From NCBI RefSeq assembly GCF_024679245.1, contig NC_090184.1, forward strand, positions 12,103,233 to 12,167,232: a stretch of 64,000 bases of DNA, in the 5' to 3' direction. Origin of the DNA: Pseudorasbora parva (taxonomy: Eukaryota > Chordata > Actinopteri > Cypriniformes > Gobionidae). The position numbers and the translations under genes were made by a program. Positions 31,101 to 43,299 of this stretch are shown here, in pieces (position 1 is the first letter of the stretch; each line of letters starts with the position of its first letter). The notes beneath the pieces are model-generated. The model made no database searches, was not told the DNA's origin, and saw nothing but the letters and a program-made list of their open reading frames with translations.

Positions 31101-34100
31101 TAGGCATATAGAATTCCTTCTTATGCCGTGGTTCAATGATGACCTTTTGAACTTATTTGTGGCCAAATAGTCTTTGAACTTGAAAATTCTATACAGACTT
31201 TACGACTACCTGTTGTTTCATCAGTAGGTCAAGGAAGACAATTTTTGACAAAAAATTAAATAAAAATTCTGACCCTAGATTCCATGAACTTGAACTTTCT
31301 ATGAATATAAATAGATTCCTTCTGATGCAGTGGTTCAAGGATGACCTTTTGAACTTATTTGTGGCCAAATAGTCTTTGAACTTGAACATTCTACCCTAGA
31401 CTTTATGACTACCTGTTGTTTCATCAAGGAAGACATTTTTTGGCAAAAAGACAAACATCTGACCCTAGATTCAATGAACTTGAACTTTCTACACATATAA
31501 ATAGATTCCTTCTTATGTTTTATTACCTCTTCAAGGGTGACCCTTTGAACTTATTTTTGGCCAAAGAGCCTTTGAACTTGAACCTTCTGTACAGACTTAT
31601 GACTTTCTGTTGTTTCTTCAGTATATCAAGGATGAGATTTTTTTTGACAAAAAAAAAGATTTTGACCCTGCATCCCATGAACTTGAACTTTCTATGCATA
31701 TAAATAGATTCCTTCTGATGCAGTGGTTCAAGGGTGACCTTTTGAACTTATTTGTGGCCAAATAGTCTTTGAGCTTGAACCTTTTTTACACACATATGAC
31801 TTTCTGTTGTTTCTTCAGTGTATCAAGAATGAGATTTTTAGACAAAAAAAAAAAAAAAAAAAGATTCTGACCCAGGATCCCATGAAATTGAACTTTCTAT
31901 GCATATATAGATTCCTTTGGATGCAGTTGTTCAGGGATGACCTATTGAACCTATTTGTGGCCAAATAGTCTTTGAACTTGAACATTCCACACAGACTTTA
32001 TGACTACCTGTTGTTTCATCGGTAGGTCAAGGAAGACATTTTTTGACAAAAAAATAAAAAACTTCTAACCCTAGATTCCATGAACTTGAACTTTCTATAC
32101 ATATAAATAGATTCCTTCTGATGTTTTATTACCTCTTCAAGGGTGACTCTTTGAACTTATTTTTGGCCAAAGAGCCTTTGAACTTGAACCTTCTTTACAG
32201 ACTTATGACTTTCTGTTGTTTCTTCAGTATATCAAGGATGAGATTTTTTTTGACAAAAAAAAAGACTCTGACCCTGCATCCCATGAACTTGAACTTTCTA
32301 TGCATATAAATAGATTCCTTCTGATGCAGTGGTTCAAGGATGACCTTTTGAACTTATTTGTGGCCAAATAGTCTTTGAGCTTGAACCTTTTTTACACACA
32401 TATGACTTTCTGTTGTTTCTTCAGTGTATCAAGAATGAGATTTTTAGACAAAAAAAAAAAAAAAAGATTCTGACCCAGGATCCCATGAACTTGAACTTTC
32501 TATGCATATATATAGATTCCTTTGGATGCAGTTGTTCAGGGATAACCTATTGAACCTATTTGTGGCCAAATAGTCTTTGAACTTGAACATTCCACACAGA
32601 CTTTATGACTACCTGTTGTTTCATCAGTAGGTCAAGGAAGACATTTTTGACAAAAAAATAAAAAACTTCTAGCCCTCGATTCCATGAACTTGAACTTTCT
32701 ATACATATAAATAGATTCCTTCTGATGTTTTATTACCTCTTCAAGGATGACCATTTGAACTTATTTTTGTCCAAAGAGTCTTTGAACTTGAACTTCTTCA
32801 CAGACTTATGACTTTCTGTTGTTTTTTCAGTATATCAAGGATGAGATTTTTTTGACAAAAAAAAAAAAGATTCTGACCCTGGATCCCATGAACGAATGTT
32901 CTATGCATATATAATTCCTTCTGATGCCGTGGTTCAAGGATGACCTTTTGAACTTATTTGTGGCCAAATAGTCTTTGAACTTGAAAATTCTATACAGACT
33001 TTACGACTACCTGTTGTTTCATCAGTAGGTAAAGGAAGACATTTTTTGACAAAAAATTAAATAAAAATTCTGACCCTAGATTCCATGAACTTGAACTTTC
33101 TATACATATAAATAGATTCCTTCTGATGCAGTGGTTCAAGAATGATCTTTTGAAATTATTTGTGGCCAAATAGTCTTTGAACTTGAACATTCTACCCTAG
33201 ACTTTATGATTACCTGTTGTTTCATCAGTAGGTCAAGGAAGACATTTTTTGACAAAAAATTAAATAAAAATTCTGACCCTAGATTCCATGAACTTGAACT
33301 TTCTATACATATAAATAGATTCCTTCTGATGCAGTGTTTCAAGGATGACCTTTTGAACTTATTTGTGGCCAAATAGTCTTTGAACTTGAACATTCTACCC
33401 TAGACTTTATGACTACCTGTTGTTTCATCAGTAGGTCAAGGAAGATATTTTTTGGCAAAAAGACAAACATCTGACCCTAGATTCAATGAACTTAAACTTT
33501 CTACACATATAAATAGATTCCTTCTGATGTTTTATTGCCTCTTCAAGGATGACCCTTTGAACTTATTTTTCGCCAAAGACTCTTTGAACTTGAACCTTCT
33601 TTACAGACTTATGACTTTCTGTTGTTTCTTCAGTATATCAAGGATGAGATTTTTTTGGCCAAAGACTCTTTGAACTTGAACCTTCTTTACAGACGTATGA
33701 CTTTCTGTTGTTTCTTCAGTATATAAAGAATGAGATTTTTAGACAAAAAAAAAAAAAAGATTCTGACCCTGGATCCCATGAACTTGAAATTGATGATTGA
33801 TTCCATGAACTTGAACTTTCTATACATATAAATAGATTCCTTCTGATGTTTTATTATCTCTTCAATTTTGAACTTGAACATTCTACCCTAGACTTTATGA
33901 CTACCTGTTGTTTCATCAAGGAAGACATTTTTTGGCAAAAAGACAAACATCTGACCCTAGATTCAATGAACTTGAACTTTCTACACATATAAATAGATTC
34001 CTTCTTATGTTTTATTACCTCTTCAAGGGTGACCCTTTGAACTTATTTTTGGCCAAAGAGTCTTTGAACTTGAACCTTCTTTACAGACTTATGACTTTCT

Positions 34101-36193
34101 GTTGTTTCTTCATTATATCAAGGATGAGATTTTTTTGACAAAAAAAAAAAAAAAGATTCTGACGCTGGATCCCATGAACTTGAACTTTCTATGCATATAA
34201 ATAGATTCCTTCTGATGCAGTTGTTCAAGGATTACCTTTTGAACTTATTTGTGGCCAAATAGTCTTTGAGCTTGAACCTTCTTTACAGACATATGACTTT
34301 CTGTTGTTTCTTCAGTATAACAAGAATGAGATTTTTAGACAAAAAATAAAATTAAAAAAAGATTCTGACCCTGGATCCCATGAACTTGAACTTTCTATGC
34401 ATATATATATATATAGATTCCTTCTGATGCAGTGGTTCAGGGATGACCTATTGAACCTATTTGTCGCCAAATAGTCTTTGAACTTGAACATTCCACACAG
34501 ACTTTATGACTACCTGTTGTTTCATCAGTAGGGCAAGGAAGACATTTTTTGACAAAAAAATAAAAAAGTTCTAACCCTAGATTCCATGAACTTGAACTTT
34601 CTATACATATAAATAGATTCCTTCTGATGCAGTGGTTTAAGGATGACCTTTTGAACTTATTTGTGGGCAAATAGTCTTTGAACTTAAACATTCTACACAG
34701 ACTTTATGACTACCTGTTGTTTCATCAGTAGGTCAAGAAAGACATATTTTGGCAAAAAGACAAAAATCTGACCCTAGATTCAATGAACTTGAACTTTCTA
34801 TACATATAAATAGATTCTTTCTGATTTTTTATTACCTCTTCAAGGATGACCCTTTGAACGTATTTTTGGCCAAAGAGTCTTTGAACTTGAACCTTCTTTA
34901 CAGACTTATGACTTTCTGTTATTTCTTCAGTATATCAAGGATGAGATTTTTTGACAAAAAAAAAAGATTCTGACCCTGGATCCCATGAACTTGAACTTTC
35001 TATGCATATATATAGATTCCTTCTGATGCAGTGGTTCAGGGATGACCTATTGAACCTATTTGTGGCCAAATAGTCTTTGAACTTGAACATTCCACACAGA
35101 CTTTATGACTACCTGCTGTTTCATCAGTAGGTCAAGGGAGACATTTTTTGACAAAAAAATAAAAAACTTCTAACCCTAGATTCCATGAACTTGAACTTTC
35201 TATAGATATAAATAGATTCCTTCTGATGTTTCATTAGTTCTTCAAGGATGACCTTTTGAACTCATTTTTGGCCAAAGAGTCTTTGAACTTGAACCTTCTT
35301 TACAGACTGATGACTTTCAGTGTTTTCATCTGTAGATCAAGGATGAGATTTTTTGACAAAAAAAAAAAAAAAGATTCTGACCCTGGATCCCATGAACTTG
35401 AACTTTCTATACATTTAAATAGATACCTTCTGATGTTTTATTATCTCTTCAATTATGACCCTTTGAACTTATTTTTGGCCAAAGAGTCTTTGAACTTGAA
35501 CCTTCTTTACAGACTTATGACTTTCTGTTGTTTCTTCATTATATCAAGGATGATATTTTTTTGACAAAAAAAAAAAAAGATTCTGATGCTGGATCCCATG
35601 AACTTGAACTTTCTATGCATATAAATAGATTCCTTCTGATGCAGTGGTTCAAGGATGACCTTTTGAACTTATTTGTGGCCAAATAGTCTTTGAGCTTGAA
35701 CCTTCTTTACAGACGTATGACTTTCTGTTGTTTCTTCAGTATATCAAGAATGAGATTTTTAGATAAAAAATAAACAAAAAGATTCTGACCCTGGATCCCA
35801 TGAACTTGAACTTTTTATGCATATATATATTGATTCCTTCTGATGCAGTGGTTCAGGGATGACCTATTGAACCTATTTGAGGCCAAATAGTCTTTGAACT
35901 TGAACATTCCACACAGACTTTATGACTACCTGTTGTTTCGTCAGTAGGTCAAGGAAGACATTTTTTGACCAAAAATTAAAAACTTCTAACCCTAGATTCC
36001 ATGAACTTGATCTTTCTATATAAATAGATTCCTTCTGATGTTTCATTAGTTCTTCAAGGATGACCCTTTGAACTCATTTTTGGCCAAAGAGTCTTTGAAC
36101 TTGAACCTTCGTTACAGACTGATGACTTTCAGTGTTTTCATCTGTAGATCAAGGATGAGATTTTTTGACAAAAAAAAAAGAAAAAAGATTCTG
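28125..36193 (+). repeat. Type-1 satellite, block 4
   Basis: The largest block: about 8 kb of alternating ~200-bp monomers, in phase with block 3 across DIRS-B. Segments at about 31.18-33.79 kb match about 20.05-22.46 kb. At 30341-30343 an unoccupied copy of the DIRS-B target (AAC within AAATAAAAAACTTCTAACCC) is present. No gene is seen. Confidence 0.88.
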
Positions 36194-36234
36194 ATATATA
36201 TATATATATATATATAGATATATATATATATATA
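36194..36234. repeat. TA-rich microsatellite at the DIRS-C border
   Basis: An (AT)n run with a single G at 36217. Ordinary monomers have only GCATATATATAG at this place, so the run appears to have expanded within a monomer and replaced about 40 bp of it. DIRS-C follows directly. Confidence 0.85.
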
Positions 36235-36445
36235 GTTCCCTATATCGAGGGAACTCAACACTGCGTCGTCGAGTGACGACACTCTGGGAACGCCCCCAGC
36301 GTGACGGCTCTGAAGTATGAATGAAATCAGCCACCAATCCGATTGGTGCAACGTCGTGACATAACCGGCGACGGCGTACACGGAAGCTATAAGAAGGCGC
36401 CGCCCCAAACAACAGACAGTCTTTGCTCTTCAGCGAGGCGCTCTG
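36235..36445 (+). repeat. 5' terminal inverted repeat of DIRS-C
   Basis: The stretch from about 36262 is the reverse complement of about 43303-43500 (shared ACTTCAGAGCCGTCA-type sequence). The outer part is unique to this end. It includes TATAAG at 36388-36393, about 120 bp before the gag ATG. Confidence 0.88.
36388..36393 (+). promoter_or_regulatory. TATA-like box of DIRS-C
   Basis: GCTATAAGAAGGCG occupies the same place as GCTATAAAGGGGAG in DIRS-B, inside the 5' inverted repeat. Confidence 0.45.
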
Positions 36446-36508
36446 TGTGAATATTGTTTGTCTATTTACTGTTGTCTGTCTGAATATCAGTCCCTTTTTC
36501 GAACAAGC

Positions 36509-37990
36509 ATGGCAAGCGAGCAATTTAGAAGGTGTGTTCATCCGTGCCCCCGCTTAATTACGGGCTCGGACACACACCAGCTGTGTGTGCAGTGTCTCGG
36601 AGCGCAGCACGCTCAGGCGGCGCTTGAGGGTGCCGCCTGCAGCGAGTGTGAGAGGCTGCCGCTCCGGGTGCTGCGCTCACGGCTGGCCGTCTTCACCGAA
36701 GGCGGTCAGGCTCGCGAGCCCCGTGGGTCTGGTCCCGCGTCTGTTGAGGCAACGCGGCGGCGTAGATCCTGGGGCTCACAACTGGATCTCGCGACGGGAG
36801 GCGGGCATGCTGAGGCATCTTCCCAATCCTCGTCCGATGATTCAGACGCTCTTCCGCCTCGTGAGGAAGCCCGCGCTGCGGCTTCTTCCCACGAGGTCGA
36901 TAACCCAGTGCTGATGCTGTCTGATTCCGAGGGATCAGATCAGTTCAGCCTGGAGGCGGGCGGAGTGCAGGTGAATTCACATCTTCACTCTCCCGCTCAA
37001 GAAGAGCTGGTGGACGTGCTGACACGTGCTGTGGCCAAACTCAGTATCGACTGGCCACAGGAAGAGGTGGAAGTCCAGCCTGTGAGCAGGTTGGATGGAC
37101 GCTTCTTCAAAAAGCGTGCTCAGCCGCCACGCAGGGGCTTGCCATTTTTCCCGGATTTGCATAACGAGTTGTGCAAATCATGGGGAAAACCATACTCGTC
37201 GCGCCTATCGACACCCCCAGTTCTCGACTTCGGGTGTGTCGTGGGCGCGGCTGAGGCTGGTTATGGGACGCTGCCTCGCGTCGAGGAGGCGTTAGCGAGC
37301 TATCTGTCTCCCGAGGCAGCAGTGTCCCTGAAAGCCCCTGTCCTGCCCACCAAGCCATGCAGGGACACGTCGTCCCTGGTGGGCAGGGCGTATCGAGCGG
37401 CCGGTAGAGCTGGTAGTTTCCTGCACACCATGGCGGTACTGCAGGCATACCAAGCTGAGCTCCTCAAAGAGCTCGATGAGGGAGAGGGTCCGTCTCCGGA
37501 CGATATTACAGAGCTGCGGAAAGCTACCGACTTGTCTCTCCGCGTCACCAAAGAGACGGCCCGTGCTATCGGCCGCTCTATGGCTGGCATGGTGTGCGTG
37601 GAGAGGCACCTTTGGTTAAACCTGTCGGGGATGAAGGAGAAGGAGAAATCCTTCCTTCTGGATTCCCCGATAGCTCCTGTGGGTCTCTTCGGCGACGCAG
37701 TCAATAGCGTTGTCGAGAGATTCCAGGAGGTGAGGAAACAGTCGGCGGCTTTCCGGCAGTATCTCCCTCGCCGCCAGGGGCCTCCTGTAGCCAGCAGGGA
37801 GGTCTCTGGTGGCCAGTCCCGGCCCTCCACCAGCGCCCACAGACAGGCGCAAAAGGAGAGCGTCGCTTCCCGCGCCCCTCCCGAGGGAGCCTGGCAAAGG
37901 AGGCGACGTTCTCGCCAGAAGTCTTCTAAGCCGAAGGGCGACTTGAGGGAAGTCCTTCAGGCGAAGAAGGCTTCTGGCAAGCGGTCCTAG
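36509..37990 (+). CDS. DIRS-C Gag-like protein
   Basis: An intact frame of 493 residues from the ATG at 36509; an upstream in-frame start at 36458 would add 17 residues without family match. The N-terminal Cys/His cluster (CVHPCP, CVQCLGAQH, CSEC), acidic middle, LPFFPDLHNELCKSW, RHLWLNLSGM and the basic C terminus all align with DIRS-B Gag, so both belong to one subfamily. Its preservation beside broken pol frames suggests that the pol damage is recent. Confidence 0.87.
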   Translation: MASEQFRRCVHPCPRLITGSDTHQLCVQCLGAQHAQAALEGAACSECERLPLRVLRSRLAVFTEGGQAREPRGSGPASVEATRRRRSWGSQLDLATGGGHAEASSQSSSDDSDALPPREEARAAASSHEVDNPVLMLSDSEGSDQFSLEAGGVQVNSHLHSPAQEELVDVLTRAVAKLSIDWPQEEVEVQPVSRLDGRFFKKRAQPPRRGLPFFPDLHNELCKSWGKPYSSRLSTPPVLDFGCVVGAAEAGYGTLPRVEEALASYLSPEAAVSLKAPVLPTKPCRDTSSLVGRAYRAAGRAGSFLHTMAVLQAYQAELLKELDEGEGPSPDDITELRKATDLSLRVTKETARAIGRSMAGMVCVERHLWLNLSGMKEKEKSFLLDSPIAPVGLFGDAVNSVVERFQEVRKQSAAFRQYLPRRQGPPVASREVSGGQSRPSTSAHRQAQKESVASRAPPEGAWQRRRRSRQKSSKPKGDLREVLQAKKASGKRS

Positions 37991-38076
37991 CTGCGGCGGG
38001 ATCGCTCAGAGCTGGCCCTCCCGGGGGCGGACGACCGAGGTCGTTCCGAGCCCGCAGCTCTGGGGAAATCGATGTT

Positions 38077-40118
38077 GTGTTCCCGCCGTTAACAACGCTT
38101 CGGGCCTCATCGTTTTCCCGCGTACGTGCGCTGTCTCAGCCGCCACGAAATCGACCTGCGGCGGGGCAGCGAATGCGTGCGCACACCGAAAATCCTCCCC
38201 GACTAAGCTCTGCCGGGTGGCCGCTTCAGGGGGTCGGGCAGGGGGTTCGGTGGGTACCAGAGACCAGCCTCGAGAGGCTGGTTCCCCTAGTAGAATATAT
38301 CGGCGCATGGATGTGCCTCCCGAATATTTCTGCTTGGGTCCTGAGTACAGTGGGAAGGGGGTACAGATTGCAATTCAGAGTTCCACCACCGAAGTTCAGC
38401 GGGGTGGTCTGGACTGTGGTCCCCCCGGCCCAGAGGCAGGTTATGGAACAAGAAGTGCAGTCTCTGCTGGTCAAGAGGGCGATAGAAAAAATCCCTCCGC
38501 CAGACAGGGAGTCGGGCTTTTACAGCCGTTATTTCATTGTTCCCAAAAAGGGTGGAGGCTTACGTCCAATATTAGATCTGAGGTACTTGAATCGGTCTCT
38601 GAGGAGATTCAGGTTCAAGATGCTCACAATTCAAATGATCGTGAATCTGATCCAGTTCGAGGACTGGTTCGTCACGATAGATCTAAAGAGCGCATATTTT
38701 CATGTCTCCATCCTTCCTGCCCACAGGAAGTTCCTGAGGTTCGCTTTCGGGGGCGAAGCGTACCAATATCGGGTGCTTCCTTTCGGTCTAGCTCTTTCCC
38801 CTCGCACCTTCACGAAGTGCATGGATGCAGCTCTGGCCCCTATGAGGCTGCAGGGCATCCGTGTGCTGAATTACATCGACGACTGGCTCATTATGGCAAA
38901 GTCGCGCGAGATGGCGATTCGGCATCGAGATGTCGTTTTAGCCCATCTCAGGTGCTTGGGGCTGAGACTGAACACGGCCAAGAGCGTGTTGATACCCGCC
39001 CAGAGGACCACGTTCCTCGGGGTGGTATGGGACTCAACCTCGATGCGAGCGAGCATGTCTCCCGCACGGGTAAGTTCTATACTGGCGGAGGTCTCAGTTT
39101 CAGTTTCAGAGACTGCTGGGACTCATGGCAGCAGCATCCAACGTAATTCCGTTGGGTCTGCTATACATGAGGCCCCTCCAGTGGTGGCTAGGAACCAAGG
39201 GGTTTTCCTCGAGGGGAAAACCTTTCCGTATGATCAGGGTAACGCGCAGATGCCTTCGTTCCCTCGTTATATGGAAGGATCCGAGGTTCCTGTCCCAAGG
39301 GCCTGTGTTAGGAGCGTTATGTTGCAGGAAGATCCTTTCAACAGACGGGCTGGGGCGCGGTCATGGAAGGCCGGTTCATGAGGGGTTCGTGGGGACCCCA
39401 ACATTCCTCCTGGCACATAAATTGCTTGGAAATGTTGGCGGTTTACAAAGCTTTGAGGAGCTTTCTCCCAGACCTTCACGGCCACCATGTCCTGATACGA
39501 TCCGACAATACGTCGGTGGTATCGTATCTCAATCACCAGGGGGGTCTGAGGTCACGCCCACTATGCAGGTTGGCGCTTCAGATCCTCCTGTGGTCCCAGG
39601 GGAAACTGTCGTCTCTCAGAGCGATGTATGTCCCAGGGGACCAAAACCAGGGAGCGGATGTCCTGTCGAGGCAGGGGCTGAGGCCCGGGGAGTGGCGGCT
39701 CCACCCAGAGGTGGTGGAGGCCATGTGCGAGAGGTTCGGCCCAGTGGAAGTGGATCTGTTTGCTTCCGTAGAAACGACCCACTGCCCACTGTGGTTCAGC
39801 CTCAGGCCTCCGGCCCCGTTGGGGCTGGATGCCATGACACAGACGTGGCCGAGGCAGCGTCTGTACGCATTTCCCCCGATCATTCTGCTCCCGGGAGTTC
39901 TAGAGCGAGTCTGCCGGGAGGGCATCAGCCTCCTATTAGTGGCACCCCGGTGGCCGTCCCGAGCTTGGTTCTCCGACATTGTGGCACTTCTAGACGGAAC
40001 CCCGTGGCAGGTCCCTCTGAGGAGGGATTTGCTGTCTCAGGCAGGGGGTGTGATTTTCCACCCCAGGCCAGAGTTGTGGAACCTCTGGGTCTGGCCTCTG
40101 AGGGGGCACAGTACCTAG
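38077..40118 (+). pseudogene. DIRS-C RT-RNase H-methyltransferase-like gene, frameshifted
   Basis: The RT part (38077 to about 39085) is open and carries FYSRYFIVPKK, TIDLKSAYFHVS and YIDD (residues 266-269 of this frame). Near 39085-39105 about 29 bp present in DIRS-B are missing, moving the RNase H start into another frame (from about 39100). At 39346 an 11-bp deletion right after the first RNase H aspartate shifts the frame again; the rest continues from 39363 with NCLEML, IRSDNT and VDLFAS to the stop at 40118. The second copy downstream retains the 11 bp. The gene cannot give one continuous product. Confidence 0.88.
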
Positions 40119-41123
40119 AGGAGGGTCTGCCACAAGAGGTCGTTGAGACCATTCTCAGCTCTAGGGCTCCCTCTACGAGGAAACTGTATAGCCTAAAGTG
40201 GAATGTCTTCACTAGCTGGTGTAGAGAAAGGGGGGTGGACCCAGTTGACTGCGCAGTCGCTTCAGTACTGGAGTTCCTCCAAGACCGTTTCTCCGCCGGT
40301 TTGACCCCATCCACTCTGAAGGTATATGTGGCAGCCATAGGGGCTTTCCACTCGCCTTTGGAAGGGGGCCCTTTGGGTAGACACCACTTGGTTGTGCGTT
40401 TTCTCCGTGGGGCTAGGAGATTGAGGCCTGCGGCTCATCCCAGAGTCCCGGCTTGGGACCTGGCAGTGGTTCTGGAAGGGTTGGCTGAGGCCCCCTTCGA
40501 ACCATTGGAGTCGGCTGAGGCGAGAAATCTGACCCTGAAGGTAGCATTTCTCCTCGCCATCACTTCTCTGAGGAGAGTGGGGGACCTCCAGGCATTGGCG
40601 GTCACGCCTACTTGCTTGGAGTTTGCCCCGGGCGGGGTGAAAGCTATCTTGCATCCCAGACCGGGCTACGTGCCCAAGGTCCCATCTTCAGGGATGGGGT
40701 CAGTATTTCTTCAGGCTTTTTCATCCTCCGCCTCACGCGACGGCAGAGGAAGCTAGGCTGCACCTGCTCTGCCCGGTTAGGGCATTGAGGATCTATCTAG
40801 ACAGGTCGGCTCAATGGAGGAAATCGGACCAGCTTCTGGTGTGCTTTGGCCCCCCTAAGAAAGGGTTGCCTGCGGCGAGACAGACTATTAGTAACTGGAT
40901 CGTGCAGGCGATAGCCACGGCTTATCGGGTGCGCAATATGCCTTCAGCCATGGCCGTGAGGGCTCACTCTACGAGGGGCTTGGCCTCCTCGGTGGCCCTC
41001 CTTTCGGGAGCCTCACTTATTGAGATTTGTGAGGCGGCGGGTTGGGCTAATCCACACACCTTTATAAGATTTTATAAGCTGGACCTCCCGGCTACGCCGG
41101 GTGCTAGAGTGCTTGCGTCCTGA
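40104..41123 (+). pseudogene. DIRS-C tyrosine recombinase, copy 1, frameshifted
   Basis: The core-binding part and the first catalytic Arg (LRRVGDLQAL) are read in one frame up to a premature stop at 40756. An extra T in the run at 40717-40721 (five Ts where DIRS-B has four) causes this. The frame beginning before 40785 carries the rest, with HSTR and IRFYKLD, to 41123. The same T insertion is in copy 2, so it predates the duplication. Confidence 0.88.
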
Positions 41124-41188
41124 GTGTGCCTGGGCTCCAGCTTCACACCTGGATGGGCGTGTCTCGGTGTGGCATAGTGGGTATTGAC

Positions 41189-41300
41189 GTTCCCAGAGTG
41201 TCGTCACTCGACGACTCAGTGTTGAGTTCCCTCGATATAGGGAACGTCTCGGGTTACTATTGTAACCCTTGTTCCCTGAGAGGGAACGAGACACTGCGTC
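41189..41300 (+). repeat. Internal complementary region of DIRS-C, copy 1
   Basis: CTCGATATAGGGAAC joins GTCTCGGGTTACTATTG; the halves are the reverse complements of the element's left and right ends. It has a C-to-T difference in CGACGACTCAGTG compared with copy 2. It ends abruptly at 41300, where the duplicated segment starts. Confidence 0.88.
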
Positions 41301-41336
41301 GTAACAGACGCCTCCCTCACGGGCTGGGGCGCGGTC

Positions 41337-42092
41337 ATGGAAGGCCGGTTCATGAGGGGTTCGTGGGGACCCCAACATTCCTCCTGGCACATAAATTGCT
41401 TAGAAATGTTGGTGGTTTACAAAGCTTTGAGGAGCTTTCTCCCAGACCTTCACGGCCACCATGTCCTGATACGATCCAACAATACGTCGGTGGTATCGTA
41501 TCTCAATCACCAGGGGGGTCTGAGGTCACGCCCACTATGCAGGTTGGCGCTTCAGATCCTCCTGTGGTCCCAGGGGAAACTGTCGTCTCTCAGAGCGATG
41601 TATGTCCCAGGGGACCAAAACCAGGGAGCGGATGTCCTGTCGAGGCAGGGGCTGAGGCCCGGGGAGTGGCGGCTCCACCCAGAGGTGGTGGAGGCCATGT
41701 GCGAGAGGTTCGGCCCAGTGGAAGTGGATCTGTTTGCTTCCGTAGAAACGACCCACTGCCCACTGTGGTTCAGCCTCAGGCCTCCGGCCCCGTTGGGGCT
41801 GGATGCCATGACACAGACGTGGCCGAGGCAGCGTCTGTACGCATTTCCCCCGATCATTCTGCTCCCGGGAGTTCTAGAGCGAGTCTGCCGGGAGGGCATC
41901 AGCCTCCTATTAGTGGCACCCCGGTGGCCGTCCCGAGCTTGGTTCTCCGACATTGTGGCACTTCTAGACGGAACCCCGTGGCAGGTCCCTCTGAGGAGGG
42001 ATTTGCTGTCTCAGGCAGGGGGTGTGATTTTCCACCCCAGGCCAGAGTTGTGGAACCTCTGGGTCTGGCCTCTGAGGGGGCACAGTACCTAG
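41337..42092 (+). pseudogene. DIRS-C RNase H/methyltransferase-like segment, copy 2
   Basis: An open 251-residue frame without an RT of its own. It has NCLEMLV, IRSNNT (in place of IRSDNT, so a catalytic aspartate is lost) and VDLFAS. The upstream GCCTCCCTCACGGGCTGGGG, deleted in copy 1, is still present. The segment is an orphan piece of pol placed after an ICR, and expression is unlikely. Confidence 0.82.
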
Positions 42093-43098
42093 AGGAGGGT
42101 CTGCCACAAGAGGTCGTTGAGACCATTCTCAGCTCTAGGGCTCCCTCTACGAGGAAACTGTATAGCCTAAAGTGGAATGTCTTCACTAGCTGGTGTAGAG
42201 AAAGGGGGGTGGACCCAGTTGACTGCGCAGTCGCTTCAGTACTGGAGTTCCTCCAAGACCGTTTCTCCGCCAGTTTGACCCCATCCACTCTGAAGGTGTA
42301 TGTGGCAGCCATAGGGGCTTTCCACTCACCTTTGGAAGGGGGCCCTTTGGGTAGACACCACTTGGTTGTGCGTTTTCTCCGTGGGGCTAGGAGATTGAGG
42401 CCTGCGGCTCATCCCAGAGTCCCGGCTTGGGACCTGGCAGTGGTTCTTGGAAGGGTTGGCTGAGGCCCCCTTCGAACCATTGGAGTCGGCTGAGGCGAGA
42501 AATCTGACCCTGAAGGTAGCATTTCTCCTCGCCATCACTTCTCTGAGGAGAGTGGGGGACCTCCAGGCATTGGCGGTCACGTCTACTTGCTTGGAGTTTG
42601 CCCCGGGCGGGGTGAAAGCTATCTTGCATCCCAGACCGGGCTACGTGCCCAAGGTCCCATCTTCAGGGATGGGGTCAGTATTTCTTCAGGCTTTTTCATC
42701 CTCCGCCTCACGCGACGGCAGAGGAAGCTAGGCTGCACCTGCTCTGCCCGGTTAGGGCATTGAGGATCTATCTAGACAGGTCGGCTCAATGGAGGAAATC
42801 GGACCAGCTTCTGGTGTGCTTTGGCCCCCCTAAGAAAGGGTTGCCTGCGGCGAGACAGACTATTAGTAACTGGATCGTGCAGGCGATAGCCACGGCTTAT
42901 CGGGTGCGCAATATGCCTTCACCCATGGCCGTGAGGGCTCACTCTACGAGGGGCTTGGCCTCCTCGGTGGCCCTCCTTTCGGGAGCCTCACTTATTGAGA
43001 TTTGTGAGGCAGCGGGTTGGGCTAATCCACACACCTTTATAAGATTTTATAAGCTGGACCTCCCGGCTACGCCGGGTGCTAGAGTGCTTGCGTCCTGA
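42078..43098 (+). pseudogene. DIRS-C tyrosine recombinase, copy 2, frameshifted
   Basis: It has the same T5 frameshift as copy 1 (here at 42692-42696) and a further single T insertion in GGTTCTTGGAAGG near 42448, so three frames are needed to read it. Catalytic residues remain encoded (RRVGDLQAL, HSTR, IRFYKLD), but no continuous product can be made. Confidence 0.87.
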
Positions 43099-43162
43099 GT
43101 GTGCCTGGGCTCCAGCTTCACACCTGGATGGGCGTGTCTCGGTGTGGCATAGTGGGTATTGA

Positions 43163-43275
43163 CGTTCCCAGAGTGTTGTCACTCGACGACGCAGTGTTGA
43201 GTTCCCTCGATATAGGGAACGTCTCGGGTTACTATTGTAACCCTTGTTCCCTGAGAGGGAACGAGACACTGCGTC
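43163..43275 (+). repeat. Internal complementary region of DIRS-C, copy 2
   Basis: Same arrangement as at 41189-41300; here it is followed by the natural right inverted repeat rather than by an RNase H segment. AAC in the middle complements the circle-junction GTT. Confidence 0.88.
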
Positions 43276-43299
43276 TCGTCGCCACACCTACACGTAGAG

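Larger units (their letters stand above)
41301..43275 (+). repeat. Second copy of the RNase H-YR-ICR segment in DIRS-C
   Basis: From the first RNase H motif to the end of the ICR this repeats 39341-41300 at an offset of 1,974-1,975 bp, with only about a dozen substitutions seen plus two indels: the 11 bp missing from copy 1 at 39346, and an extra T in copy 2 near 42448. The copies are therefore ~99% identical and the duplication is young. The junction lies within about 10 bp of the site of the 11-bp indel. Confidence 0.92.
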
